Below are positions 8,700 through 16,506 of a stretch of DNA of 64,000 bases, in pieces. This DNA is from an uncultured Erysipelotrichaceae bacterium (lineage in GTDB: Bacteria; Bacillota_I; Bacilli_A; RFN20; CAG-826). Position 1 is the stretch's first letter. Each line of letters starts with the position of its first letter. The notes under the pieces are model-generated. The model saw only the letters and a program-made list of their open reading frames with translations, did no database searches and was not told the origin of the DNA. Location of the stretch: assembly GCA_902798595.1 (NCBI GenBank), contig CADBXE010000001.1:1-64000 (forward strand), in the 5' to 3' direction. The translations under genes were made by a program, and so were the position numbers.

Positions 8700-8712
8700 T
8701 ATCGCGATATTG
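8700..8712. promoter_or_regulatory. Palindrome-containing 13-mer, candidate operator copy 2
   Basis: TATCGCGATATTG, with dyad core TATCGCGATA, matches 256-268 exactly. It lies about 17 bp before the -35 of the next gene, a typical position for a regulator site. Confidence 0.35.
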
Positions 8713-8728
8713 GATAATATGTATTTAT

Positions 8729-8756
8729 TTGACAAATAAAGCGCTAATTCTATTTT
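8729..8756 (+). promoter_or_regulatory. Promoter TTGACA-16-TATTTT
   Basis: -35 TTGACA at 8729-8734 and -10 TATTTT at 8751-8756, giving a leader of about 74 nt for the HTH membrane-protein gene. Confidence 0.55.
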
Positions 8757-8836
8757 TTGGCGAATCAACTCGCGTTCTCAGTTATTTAAAAAAATCGCCG
8801 AAACGGTGAGTATGTTAGGGAAAGAGGTATCCGAAC

Positions 8837-9751
8837 ATGACATTAGGACAAAAAATTAAAAAGTTAAGAAATGATAAAAACTTAACTCAAAAAGATTTAG
8901 CGGATCAAGTACATGTCACTTTCCAAACAGTAAGTAAATGGGAAAATGATGAAAACGAACCAGATGTTGCTACATTAAGAGAATTATCAAAGCTATTTGA
9001 TTGCTCTATGGATTATCTCCTGAGCGAAGAAGAAAGCGAAGAACCAAAACAAGAGGTAGTTGATGCGCCAGCAGCAACACAGGTTATAGAGCGAGTTAAT
9101 CAAACAATTATTATTCATCAAAAAGAATTGCATGTTTGCAGAAGATGCAATAAGGATATTCCTGATGAAGAGTTATATGTTGAACATCTATCAAGAAGAG
9201 AAAGACACGGACGCGCTTGGAGAACGGTTCCTGCAGGAGAAGCTTTTTATCATAAAGACTGTTGGGAACAAGTTGTCAAAGAAAGAAAAGAAGCTGAACG
9301 TATAAGAAGAGCTGGTATAGCTCACAAGAATAAAGTTAAAACATTTGGATTGGGCATCTTTGCTGGCGCAGTGGCTTTAGTTATTTCTTTACTAGTTATG
9401 CTAATTGGATATAAAGGATCTATTCACCCAGCCGCAGCAGTTGGCTGCAGTATTTTTATTAGCTACCTTGCTTTCGCAATGATTTACTGCATCGTTTCTG
9501 GCTCATATATAGGCGATGTATTTGTGTGGTGCGCTAGTGCATCGATTAGATTTCCAGGCTTAATTTTCAGTTGGAGCATAGAAGGATTCATTTGGGTTAT
9601 TGCTATGAAGATATTGTTTGCCATAATTGCATTCATATTTGGCATACTAGCATTCTTCTTTGCTGTTGGTTTGTCCGCTTTGCTAGGCGGAGTATCATTC
9701 CCATTTGTTTTAATTCACAATATACGTACTGAATATCAAGATTGTTTCTAA
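8837..9751 (+). CDS. XRE-type HTH regulator fused to a Cys/His metal-site region and a membrane domain
   Basis: A 304-aa protein. Residues ~4-58 are a clear XRE helix-turn-helix (LTQKDLADQVHVTFQTVSKW). Residues ~97-145 contain CRRC and HKDC, a likely zinc-binding pair. From ~170 to 300 there are about four hydrophobic segments. A DNA-binding domain on a membrane protein suggests a sensor that reads an envelope signal. The ribosome site is weak (AAGAGGT). The next gene, a secreted lipoprotein, starts 13 nt downstream and is probably co-transcribed, so it may be the regulator's target or partner. Confidence 0.75.
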   Translation: MTLGQKIKKLRNDKNLTQKDLADQVHVTFQTVSKWENDENEPDVATLRELSKLFDCSMDYLLSEEESEEPKQEVVDAPAATQVIERVNQTIIIHQKELHVCRRCNKDIPDEELYVEHLSRRERHGRAWRTVPAGEAFYHKDCWEQVVKERKEAERIRRAGIAHKNKVKTFGLGIFAGAVALVISLLVMLIGYKGSIHPAAAVGCSIFISYLAFAMIYCIVSGSYIGDVFVWCASASIRFPGLIFSWSIEGFIWVIAMKILFAIIAFIFGILAFFFAVGLSALLGGVSFPFVLIHNIRTEYQDCF

Positions 9752-9764
9752 AGGGAGGGAAACC

Positions 9765-11708
9765 ATGAAAAAGAAATACTTATTATTCGCGTTATTGCCA
9801 TTATTGTTAGCCGGCTGTGGTGGAAATGGTAATAATGAACAACCATCATCCTCCAAGGCTCCAGAAAGCCAAAAATCCAGCGAACCTAGTAACTCAAGCG
9901 TTAGTGCTAGTAGTCCTACTAGTTCAAATTCTAGTAGTGGTGTAGTTATTGAACAATTTACAATTACATTCAAAGATGAAGAAGATCGTGTTCTTGAATC
10001 CAAGAAATGGGACAAAGGAGCAACTCCTTCATACAATTACACAAAAGCGGATACCCAAGAGTGGGATTACACAGTTCAAGGCTGGGCCACTTCTCTAGGT
10101 GGAACAGTCATTACCATTCCTGCTGTTAGTGCGGATGCTACATATTGGGCTGTTGTTAGCAAAGTAAAACAACAGTACACAATTACATTTGAAAGTAATG
10201 GTGGTACATCCGTTGCCGCTATTACAGAGGACTATGGTACTGCTGTTGCAAAACCAGCAGATCCTAAGAAAGATAACCATAGCTTTGTAGCGTGGTCATA
10301 TGATGCTGCTGGTTCACAAGTAGTTAGTTGGCCATTAACTTTAACTAAAAATGAAAAGTTATACGCTAACTGGAATGAAATAGTTAACATCAAAGCATAT
10401 TTACAAACCTTAATGGCGGTGGTTAATCATGACCCATATGGTTATATTCCAGAAAAGATGAGACCAGAAAATTCTGATAACCACGTCACTGCTGAACAAG
10501 TCGCCTATGACTTCACAACGTTTAATAACGTCAGTGCTATCAAATATGGTGGTTATGGCGAACAATGGAGAATGGTCATTGATAACATTAAAGAAAGCGA
10601 AAGATTCTACTCAGTATTATCTTTAGGCGAAGCTGCAATAAATGCATCTGTTGCGTTATTCAATAACTACTTAGATAACAATCCTGGCACAACTGCTACC
10701 TATACATTAAATGAGACGGCATATACCGCTAAACTAAATTTCTCTAGTAATGTTTTGTCATATACAATTCAATACAAAACGGGTTTAACCATTCCTCTAT
10801 TTGGCGAGGTGCTGCCACAAATTGATATGACATATGATGTCTCAACATTACAAAAAGCTGTAAGAATTCAACTTTCTGAAAACAACGCAATGAGATACTC
10901 TGTGACAGATAATTCATATATATTTGGTTTAGAATATGGCTTAAGCAATGTTAGCAGAAAAGCGTGCCTACAACTCAACCGTATGTATGGTGGTTCTATT
11001 GAAGGTCATATCTATGAATACATTCAATACAAAGATAAAGATTTAATGCCAGCGTGTGCTGATTTCTATATTGACGACACATATACTTCAGTCGTTGGTA
11101 ATAAAGCCAGTGGTATGCCTGGATTCACAGGTTATATCAACGAACTTTACAAAACAAACGAAGGCAAACTTCTTGGCTATGAAGTTAGAGAAACATTCAC
11201 CAAGTGGGGTGTTACTGCGACATACCATACCTTATGGTTTAACTTAAATAACATCACAGGTATTAATAGCGTTAAAGCCATTGAGAACGGTGAAACAACA
11301 TTTGGATTGGGCGCCAACAATACTCACGATATTTATTTAAATGGCAGTGGTTCAATCTTTGAACCAACATACAACACTAAGCTAATGGTTAAAACATCTA
11401 GAAAATATGATGTCGAAATGAGAAAACAATACTTCTATGGATATAATGAAGGTCAATTCACTGAATATGAAGTGCAATTACCAATGATGTTCATTCAAGC
11501 TGATCACGATGGGTACACAAACTTCACTGATTTCCCAGCAGATATTCTCTCTAAGAGCGGTATCACTGCTAGTGTGAACTTGGCGGAAGCATACCTAGAC
11601 AAAATTCAAAGCGATTACGCTAAACTGGTTGATATCTTTATTGCACATAAAGGCAGCGTCACTGGTGAAGCTATTGAAAATTACATTGGTAGTGCCGTTA
11701 TTCTCTAA
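9765..11708 (+). CDS. Large lipoprotein with Ser-rich linker and B-like repeats
   Basis: A 647-aa surface lipoprotein with lipobox LLLAGCGG, then a Ser/Asn/Pro-rich linker (about residues 24-62). Two InlB B-like repeats follow (about 64-130 and 139-205; ITFESNGGTSV is the clear signature). The C-terminal ~440 residues are beta-rich and unrecognised. An AGGGAGGG ribosome site precedes the ATG. It is co-transcribed with the upstream HTH membrane protein and ends at the terminator at 11731. Probably extracellular binding; substrate unknown. Confidence 0.78.
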   Translation: MKKKYLLFALLPLLLAGCGGNGNNEQPSSSKAPESQKSSEPSNSSVSASSPTSSNSSSGVVIEQFTITFKDEEDRVLESKKWDKGATPSYNYTKADTQEWDYTVQGWATSLGGTVITIPAVSADATYWAVVSKVKQQYTITFESNGGTSVAAITEDYGTAVAKPADPKKDNHSFVAWSYDAAGSQVVSWPLTLTKNEKLYANWNEIVNIKAYLQTLMAVVNHDPYGYIPEKMRPENSDNHVTAEQVAYDFTTFNNVSAIKYGGYGEQWRMVIDNIKESERFYSVLSLGEAAINASVALFNNYLDNNPGTTATYTLNETAYTAKLNFSSNVLSYTIQYKTGLTIPLFGEVLPQIDMTYDVSTLQKAVRIQLSENNAMRYSVTDNSYIFGLEYGLSNVSRKACLQLNRMYGGSIEGHIYEYIQYKDKDLMPACADFYIDDTYTSVVGNKASGMPGFTGYINELYKTNEGKLLGYEVRETFTKWGVTATYHTLWFNLNNITGINSVKAIENGETTFGLGANNTHDIYLNGSGSIFEPTYNTKLMVKTSRKYDVEMRKQYFYGYNEGQFTEYEVQLPMMFIQADHDGYTNFTDFPADILSKSGITASVNLAEAYLDKIQSDYAKLVDIFIAHKGSVTGEAIENYIGSAVIL

Positions 11709-11730
11709 TAAAAGTATTGAATAATTAATT

Positions 11731-11762
11731 AGCCACGTATCTTGTAAGTGCGTGGCTTTTTA
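11731..11762 (+). terminator. Terminator after the B-repeat lipoprotein
   Basis: AGCCACG (11731-11737) pairs with CGTGGCT (11751-11757), followed by a T-run. Confidence 0.85.
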
Positions 11763-11800
11763 AGTTGCGCTTCATTAAAAAGAACTAAAAAAGGTGAACA

Positions 11801-12940
11801 ATGCTAAAATGTTTGATGAGGAAAAAAAGTATGAATAGATCGATTAATGATTGCAGCGAAGAAGCAAAAAAGAATTGGGAATATCTCCTTAAGAATTTCA
11901 CGCCTGAAAAAATAGAACAAATGACAAATAAGGATAATTACGTTATCGGCAAGGGGCCTAGTAACTTATCGTTTTGCTATTTGGTTGAAGTTGGAACTAG
12001 AGAACTAGGTGATGTTAGAGGCGCGAATTCATCAAAATTTGGTCTTTGGTTCGGAACAAAAGGCAAAGACAAAGAACGAAAATATAGGGCAACTTCTAAG
12101 CATTTTAATGAGGATGTTGAAAGAGCGTTTTCTGAAATAAAAAGTGCCCTCTCCTCGTTAATTAGAAAAGCCCAATCACTAACTGAGTTTAGAGATATTA
12201 AGTCTACTATAATCAGTGATATGTTTAAGTATAAGATTATTTATTTGTACAATCCTGAAATAATGATTCCATCTTTCTTTTTGAAAGATCTAATGCATTT
12301 TGAAAAGTGTCTGAAACTGCGCTGTCATAATAAATTTGAAGATTGCCAAAAAAGCCTGATGGAATATAAAAAAGCCCATAACGCAAAAATGAGCAATCAT
12401 AAGTTCATGCTTATGCTCTATAACAAATACGGACGTTACAACACAGCTGTTGCTAATAAAATTAATGACGAGAATGATCTCGCTTTGAATAAGCGATTGC
12501 TGTGTTCAAAAGACCCACAAGAACAATATACAACAGTTGCTAAACCGAAAAAGCAATTGAAAAAGGGTGCTGACAATGTTTATTACTATCCTAGAGATTA
12601 TAAAATGGCCCTTCACGCCTTAAAGAACGCTAACCATCGATGCGAGAATGAATCAACTCATGAATGCTTTGAGAGAAGAAGCGATGGCAAGCCATATACA
12701 GAAGTTCATCATTTAGTACCTTTATGCTTTCATGATGATTTTGATGTGTCATTAGACGTACCAGAAAATATTGTTTCTCTATGCAGTAGCTGCCACAACG
12801 AGATACATTATGGTAAAAAAGCTGATGCTATGATTAAAAAACTTTATTATCAGAGAAAAGAGAAATTAACGGAGGCTGGTATTGAAATTACTCTTGAAGA
12901 ACTGCTTAACATGTACCACACTATTAATTCTCGTGGATAA
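11801..12940 (+). CDS. HNH endonuclease with uncharacterised N-terminal region
   Basis: A 379-aa protein. The C-terminal ~100 residues carry an HNH fold: a Cys pair (HRCENE...HECF), the metal-binding EVHHLVPL and the closing CSSCHNEIHYG. The N-terminal ~270 residues are unrecognised; FCYLVEVGTRELGDVRG near residue 50 may form part of a substrate-recognition domain. The layout resembles McrA-like restriction endonucleases that cut modified DNA. Translation could start at 11801 (AAGGTG upstream) or 11831 (GAGGAAA upstream). It lies at the edge of the defence-type gene cluster. Confidence 0.75.
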   Translation: MLKCLMRKKSMNRSINDCSEEAKKNWEYLLKNFTPEKIEQMTNKDNYVIGKGPSNLSFCYLVEVGTRELGDVRGANSSKFGLWFGTKGKDKERKYRATSKHFNEDVERAFSEIKSALSSLIRKAQSLTEFRDIKSTIISDMFKYKIIYLYNPEIMIPSFFLKDLMHFEKCLKLRCHNKFEDCQKSLMEYKKAHNAKMSNHKFMLMLYNKYGRYNTAVANKINDENDLALNKRLLCSKDPQEQYTTVAKPKKQLKKGADNVYYYPRDYKMALHALKNANHRCENESTHECFERRSDGKPYTEVHHLVPLCFHDDFDVSLDVPENIVSLCSSCHNEIHYGKKADAMIKKLYYQRKEKLTEAGIEITLEELLNMYHTINSRG

Positions 12941-12941
12941 C

Positions 12942-12984
12942 AAAAAAATCACAATGTGTATTGATAACTCGCTTTGATTTTTTT
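12942..12984. terminator. Bidirectional terminator between convergent genes
   Basis: AAAAAAATCA (12942-12951) and TGATTTTTTT (12975-12984) form a 10-bp AT-rich stem with a T-run on each strand, separating the HNH gene from the minus-strand gene. Confidence 0.55.
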
Positions 12985-13022
12985 CTTGCGTTTAACTTTG
13001 TCTTGACAGACGCTTCAGAAGT

Positions 13023-13886
13023 CTATTTACGTTTACTCAATACATTTGCAAGGAAAAATGCTGATAGTAGTGTTTTTCTATTGGTCCTCTTAGCATAGTC
13101 TTTAATGTAAGACCTAAAAACCAAAAAGCAAGAAGCTGCAATAGTAATCATCAATTCTAAATCAGCATCCTCATCAAATACATCCAACCGAGACAAGCCG
13201 TACTCACCATCTTCGTTTACAATGTCCCATTGGATGAATGCTTTGCATTTTTCTAAATCAGGTTCGCCTTTTATTGAATAGATATATGTTTTGTCAAAGA
13301 AAGCTATTCCGGCCTCATATGCTATTAATTCGTATTTGGTCTTATTGTTTTCCAAATAAATATCAAGGTCTTCAGTTATAACGATAACCGCCACTTTCTT
13401 GTTGCTCTTATCAAACAAGGCCATCTTTTTTGAAGATAACGCAGCGTAACTAAGATAATAATCAGCATCGTCTTCAATGCTGAAGTATCTACCTCTTTTT
13501 TGAAATTCAAATAGTTCATTTCCTAAAGATTGGCCTGAAACAAAGATGTCTTTATAACTGTTGCCATAGATATTGGTGATGTAGTATCTTCCGATTGCTT
13601 CATCGTCGCTAACAACTGCGACTTCTTGTCTGCCGTTGTAATTAATGGCGTTCCAAAATTTTGGGTATTTATGATATTTGTTTATAAACTTCACTCTTTT
13701 ACTAACGTAGTGATTGTAGAGTTTAAGGACATGTATAGCATCCTCTAGATTTTTAGAATGATTGATAGTGTTAACAACATTATCTAACACTTTGTTATCA
13801 TCATAGTTTTCACTGGTGGGTTTATAACCAATCTCATCAAAAAAGATATGAATTCTCAAAAGTAAATATCCTGTGCTTTTTAACAT
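13023..13886 (-). CDS. Protein of unknown function
   Basis: A 287-aa protein. Residues ~150-215 contain a beta-hairpin-like run with alternating residues (KKMALFDKSNKKVAVIVIT) that faintly recalls LURP-one/tubby-like folds; this is weak. The C-terminus has a hydrophobic stretch (about 243-258) and a basic end. No catalytic motif seen. It is monocistronic, convergent with the HNH gene and divergent from the SRA/Nudix/nuclease gene. Confidence 0.5.
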   Translation of the reverse strand: MLKSTGYLLLRIHIFFDEIGYKPTSENYDDNKVLDNVVNTINHSKNLEDAIHVLKLYNHYVSKRVKFINKYHKYPKFWNAINYNGRQEVAVVSDDEAIGRYYITNIYGNSYKDIFVSGQSLGNELFEFQKRGRYFSIEDDADYYLSYAALSSKKMALFDKSNKKVAVIVITEDLDIYLENNKTKYELIAYEAGIAFFDKTYIYSIKGEPDLEKCKAFIQWDIVNEDGEYGLSRLDVFDEDADLELMITIAASCFLVFRSYIKDYAKRTNRKTLLSAFFLANVLSKRK

Positions 13887-13999
13887 ATCTACACAATATC
13901 ACGAAACACAATGGTAGACGTAGTGAAATACAGATAGTACAAGCGCTAAATATAGAAATAGTTTGATCTGAGATCTCTTAGCTGCTAAGCTGCTAATTG

Positions 14000-15373
14000 A
14001 TGAAGATTAATGAATTCATAAAAGGACACATCTATAACAGAGAAGATTTAAGAAGTGCTTTTGGTGGTTCCTTTTATCGTGGAATGAATAAATGTAACAA
14101 AACCAATACTTTAGTACTTATTTCAAAGCACACATCGAACCGCATCTATGGAGACCTTTTCCAAAATAACCAACTTATTTATACTGGCGAAGGCCAAAAA
14201 GGTGACCAAACATATACTGGGGCGAATAAAGATTTATTATATTCAGAAGAAAATAAACTACCCGTGTATCTGTTTGTGGTCTTTAAAAATCAACAATATA
14301 CATACTATGGTACCGTTCATCTCAATGGACAACCATATTTTGAAAATGAATTAGATGTTGATGGAAATGATAGAAAAGTTATCAGATTTCCATTAGTGCT
14401 ATCGACTGACTTCATACCACTAACTCCAGAACAAATGAAGAACCATCTTGTAGCAGGCATTGTTCCTGAAAGAAAAGCTCTACAAGTAGTGGGCGCCGCT
14501 ATCGTTAATGAAAATGGTGAAGTGTTATGCGCTCAAAGAGGATATGGTTCCTTAAAAGGTAAGTGGGAATTCCCTGGTGGCAAGATTGAAAAAGACGAAA
14601 GTGACGCCGAAGCTTTAGCTAGAGAAATAAAAGAAGAACTTGGCATCAAAGTTGATGTCAAAGAAATGATTGATGAAAACTATCACGAATATGATAGCTT
14701 TAGTGTCAACTTAAAAGTGTATAAATGCCAATATGTTGCTGGCGAAATAAACGATTCGGAACACCAATCTTTAAAATGGGTTGAGAGTAAAAAACTTAAT
14801 GATTTAGATTGGGCTGACGCTGATAAACCAATTGTCGACACTTATCTAGATTCTTTACCAAGAGCAATTGATGGCGAACCCCTTCAATTAAAATACTACG
14901 AAGCTAAGGCTGTTGAAACTTCTGACAGAGAACTCTTAAGAGCGGTCCAAGATTACGAAAGAGCCCAAAGAAATCAACGTAAGGCCGGAGAGTCTGCCGA
15001 ACAAGCAGTCATTAATTATGAAAAAGATAAGTTAAACAACTCTGGCCGTCCAGATTTAGCGGATATGGTTAAACAAGTTTCTAGGCAGTCTTCTGATTTT
15101 GGATACGATATTCTTTCCTTTGAAATCAATAATGGCGTAGCTCAAGAAGTACATATTGAAGTCAAATCCGCAAAGATGAGCAACTCGTATATCGAATTCT
15201 TTATTAGTGAGAACGAATTGAACAAATTCAGAAATGATGCCGCATATAAGGTGTATTGTCTTATTAGAATGGGTAGAAATTATAAATTACACGAAGTGAA
15301 TAAAACAGATTTCTTTGCTCATAACTACCTATCACCAATGTCATATAGGGTTCGTATTAGAATTGCAGAATAG
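14000..15373 (+). CDS. Fusion: SRA/ScoMcrA-like reader domain, Nudix hydrolase, DUF3883 nuclease domain
   Basis: A 457-aa three-part protein. Residues ~5-135 have the pattern HIYNREDLRSAFGG ... LIYTGEGQKGDQ, seen in SRA-like modified-DNA-binding domains of ScoMcrA-type restriction enzymes. Residues ~158-285 are a Nudix/MutT hydrolase with an intact box (G.....E.......REI.EELG) after FPGG, and most resemble 8-oxo-dGTP-type enzymes. Residues ~335-455 match DUF3883, a PD-(D/E)XK-type fold, with GYDILSFE and IEVKSA giving the D and ExK residues. The ATG at 14000 is preferred to the adjoining TTG. All catalytic residues look intact. The architecture suggests sensing modified nucleotides or DNA and cutting; the role in defence is inferred. 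Confidence 0.8.
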   Translation: MKINEFIKGHIYNREDLRSAFGGSFYRGMNKCNKTNTLVLISKHTSNRIYGDLFQNNQLIYTGEGQKGDQTYTGANKDLLYSEENKLPVYLFVVFKNQQYTYYGTVHLNGQPYFENELDVDGNDRKVIRFPLVLSTDFIPLTPEQMKNHLVAGIVPERKALQVVGAAIVNENGEVLCAQRGYGSLKGKWEFPGGKIEKDESDAEALAREIKEELGIKVDVKEMIDENYHEYDSFSVNLKVYKCQYVAGEINDSEHQSLKWVESKKLNDLDWADADKPIVDTYLDSLPRAIDGEPLQLKYYEAKAVETSDRELLRAVQDYERAQRNQRKAGESAEQAVINYEKDKLNNSGRPDLADMVKQVSRQSSDFGYDILSFEINNGVAQEVHIEVKSAKMSNSYIEFFISENELNKFRNDAAYKVYCLIRMGRNYKLHEVNKTDFFAHNYLSPMSYRVRIRIAE

Positions 15374-15418
15374 TGTTTTTACCGTATAATTGTTTGTAAC
15401 CAAAGAAGAGAAAATACT

Positions 15419-16126
15419 ATGGAAACATTATGGGTATGTTTGTGGGTTTTTGTGTTTGTTCCGCTCATCATTTCTATTCTATCTTTTCTTGTTGTTCTAA
15501 TTAGATCACCATTTAAATTTCCATATCGTGAGATAACGTTTGATGTTTCTGGTACCAAAAAGCCGAAAATCGAAGACTATATCGATAGGCTTCTGATAAA
15601 CAATAAGATGAATGCAATCGATCGTCATAAATCAGAAATGCTTGCATGGGAAAAAGGCTGTTTAGAAGATATCAAAAAAAGTGTGTACAAAAAAAGAAGA
15701 AATGATCAGTTTATTGCGTCTTTAGATTGGGAGCATGCTTTTATTTTCATATTCACACGCAACAAGACTAGATATAAACAAGTTAACTATGTTAGATATC
15801 CTTATACCGTCGTAGAAGAAATAGGACGTTTTTCTTGCTCTTACAAGTATTTGAAAGATAGATTTAATAAGTTGAATGAGATTGGATTTGAAGCGGTTTT
15901 GTCAGAATATCATTCAAAGAGTCAAAGAAGCTTGATGACAAAAGAATTAAGAGAGCAAATTGCTTTCAGGGACAATTTTACTTGCCAAATATGTGGAAAA
16001 TACATGCCTGACGGTGTTGGCTTACATATCGATCACATTATTCCCGTTTCCAAAGGTGGGAAAAGTGTTCCATCCAATTTGCGAGTCCTTTGCTCAAAAT
16101 GCAATGGCAGAAAATCTGACCACTAA
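15419..16126 (+). CDS. Membrane-anchored HNH endonuclease, paralogue 1
   Basis: A 235-aa protein with one strong N-terminal membrane segment (residues ~4-28), a ~140-residue middle region, and a C-terminal HNH domain: CQICG, then HIDHIIPVSKGGK, SNLRVLC and CSKCN. The nuclease domain would lie in the cytoplasm. It shares the layout of 18364-19197 and 25177-26001 but is more diverged in the middle. A -10 TATAAT at 15385-15390 gives it its own promoter between the reader/Nudix/nuclease gene and the MazG gene. Defence-related activity at the membrane is plausible but unproven. Confidence 0.8.
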   Translation: METLWVCLWVFVFVPLIISILSFLVVLIRSPFKFPYREITFDVSGTKKPKIEDYIDRLLINNKMNAIDRHKSEMLAWEKGCLEDIKKSVYKKRRNDQFIASLDWEHAFIFIFTRNKTRYKQVNYVRYPYTVVEEIGRFSCSYKYLKDRFNKLNEIGFEAVLSEYHSKSQRSLMTKELREQIAFRDNFTCQICGKYMPDGVGLHIDHIIPVSKGGKSVPSNLRVLCSKCNGRKSDH

Positions 16127-16185
16127 AAACGCCTCCTTTTCTTAAAGATCACACTGGTGATATACTTTTTATCGAGGCCATCATT

Positions 16186-16506
16186 ATGAAAAAAGAAACT
16201 ATTAAGCGTATTCGCGATTTTACTATAGATAGAGACTGGGATCAGTTTCACAGTCCTGCTAATTTAGCCAAGTCCATTAGCATTGAAGCTAACGAACTTT
16301 TAGAGTGCTTCCAATGGGATGAAAAGAACTACGATCTTTGCGCAGTTAAAGAAGAACTTGCTGATGTCATAGTGTATTGTCAAAACATGTTAGATAAACT
16401 TGGCTTAGATGTTGATGACATAGTCAATGAAAAGATGGATATGAACGAAGCGAAATATCCAATTGAAAAAGCTAAAGGCAAAGCAGATAAGTATAACAAA
16501 CTATGA
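16186..16506 (+). CDS. MazG-like nucleotide pyrophosphohydrolase
   Basis: A 106-aa all-alpha NTP pyrophosphohydrolase of the MazG/RS21-C6 type. Residues ~30-40 (SIEANELLE) and ~61-66 (EELADV) supply the metal-binding ExxE...ExxD set. Known relatives hydrolyse dCTP, modified dNTPs or ppGpp-type nucleotides to monophosphates. The stop overlaps the next start as ATGA, so it is translationally coupled to the nuclease-helicase, indicating a shared function. A possible TATACT -10 lies about 20 nt upstream. Confidence 0.85.
   Translation: MKKETIKRIRDFTIDRDWDQFHSPANLAKSISIEANELLECFQWDEKNYDLCAVKEELADVIVYCQNMLDKLGLDVDDIVNEKMDMNEAKYPIEKAKGKADKYNKL

Noticed and set aside
9710-10036. 108-aa minus-strand frame opposite the lipoprotein start
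   Set aside because: It runs against the signal peptide and Ser-linker of a convincing gene and has no ribosome site.
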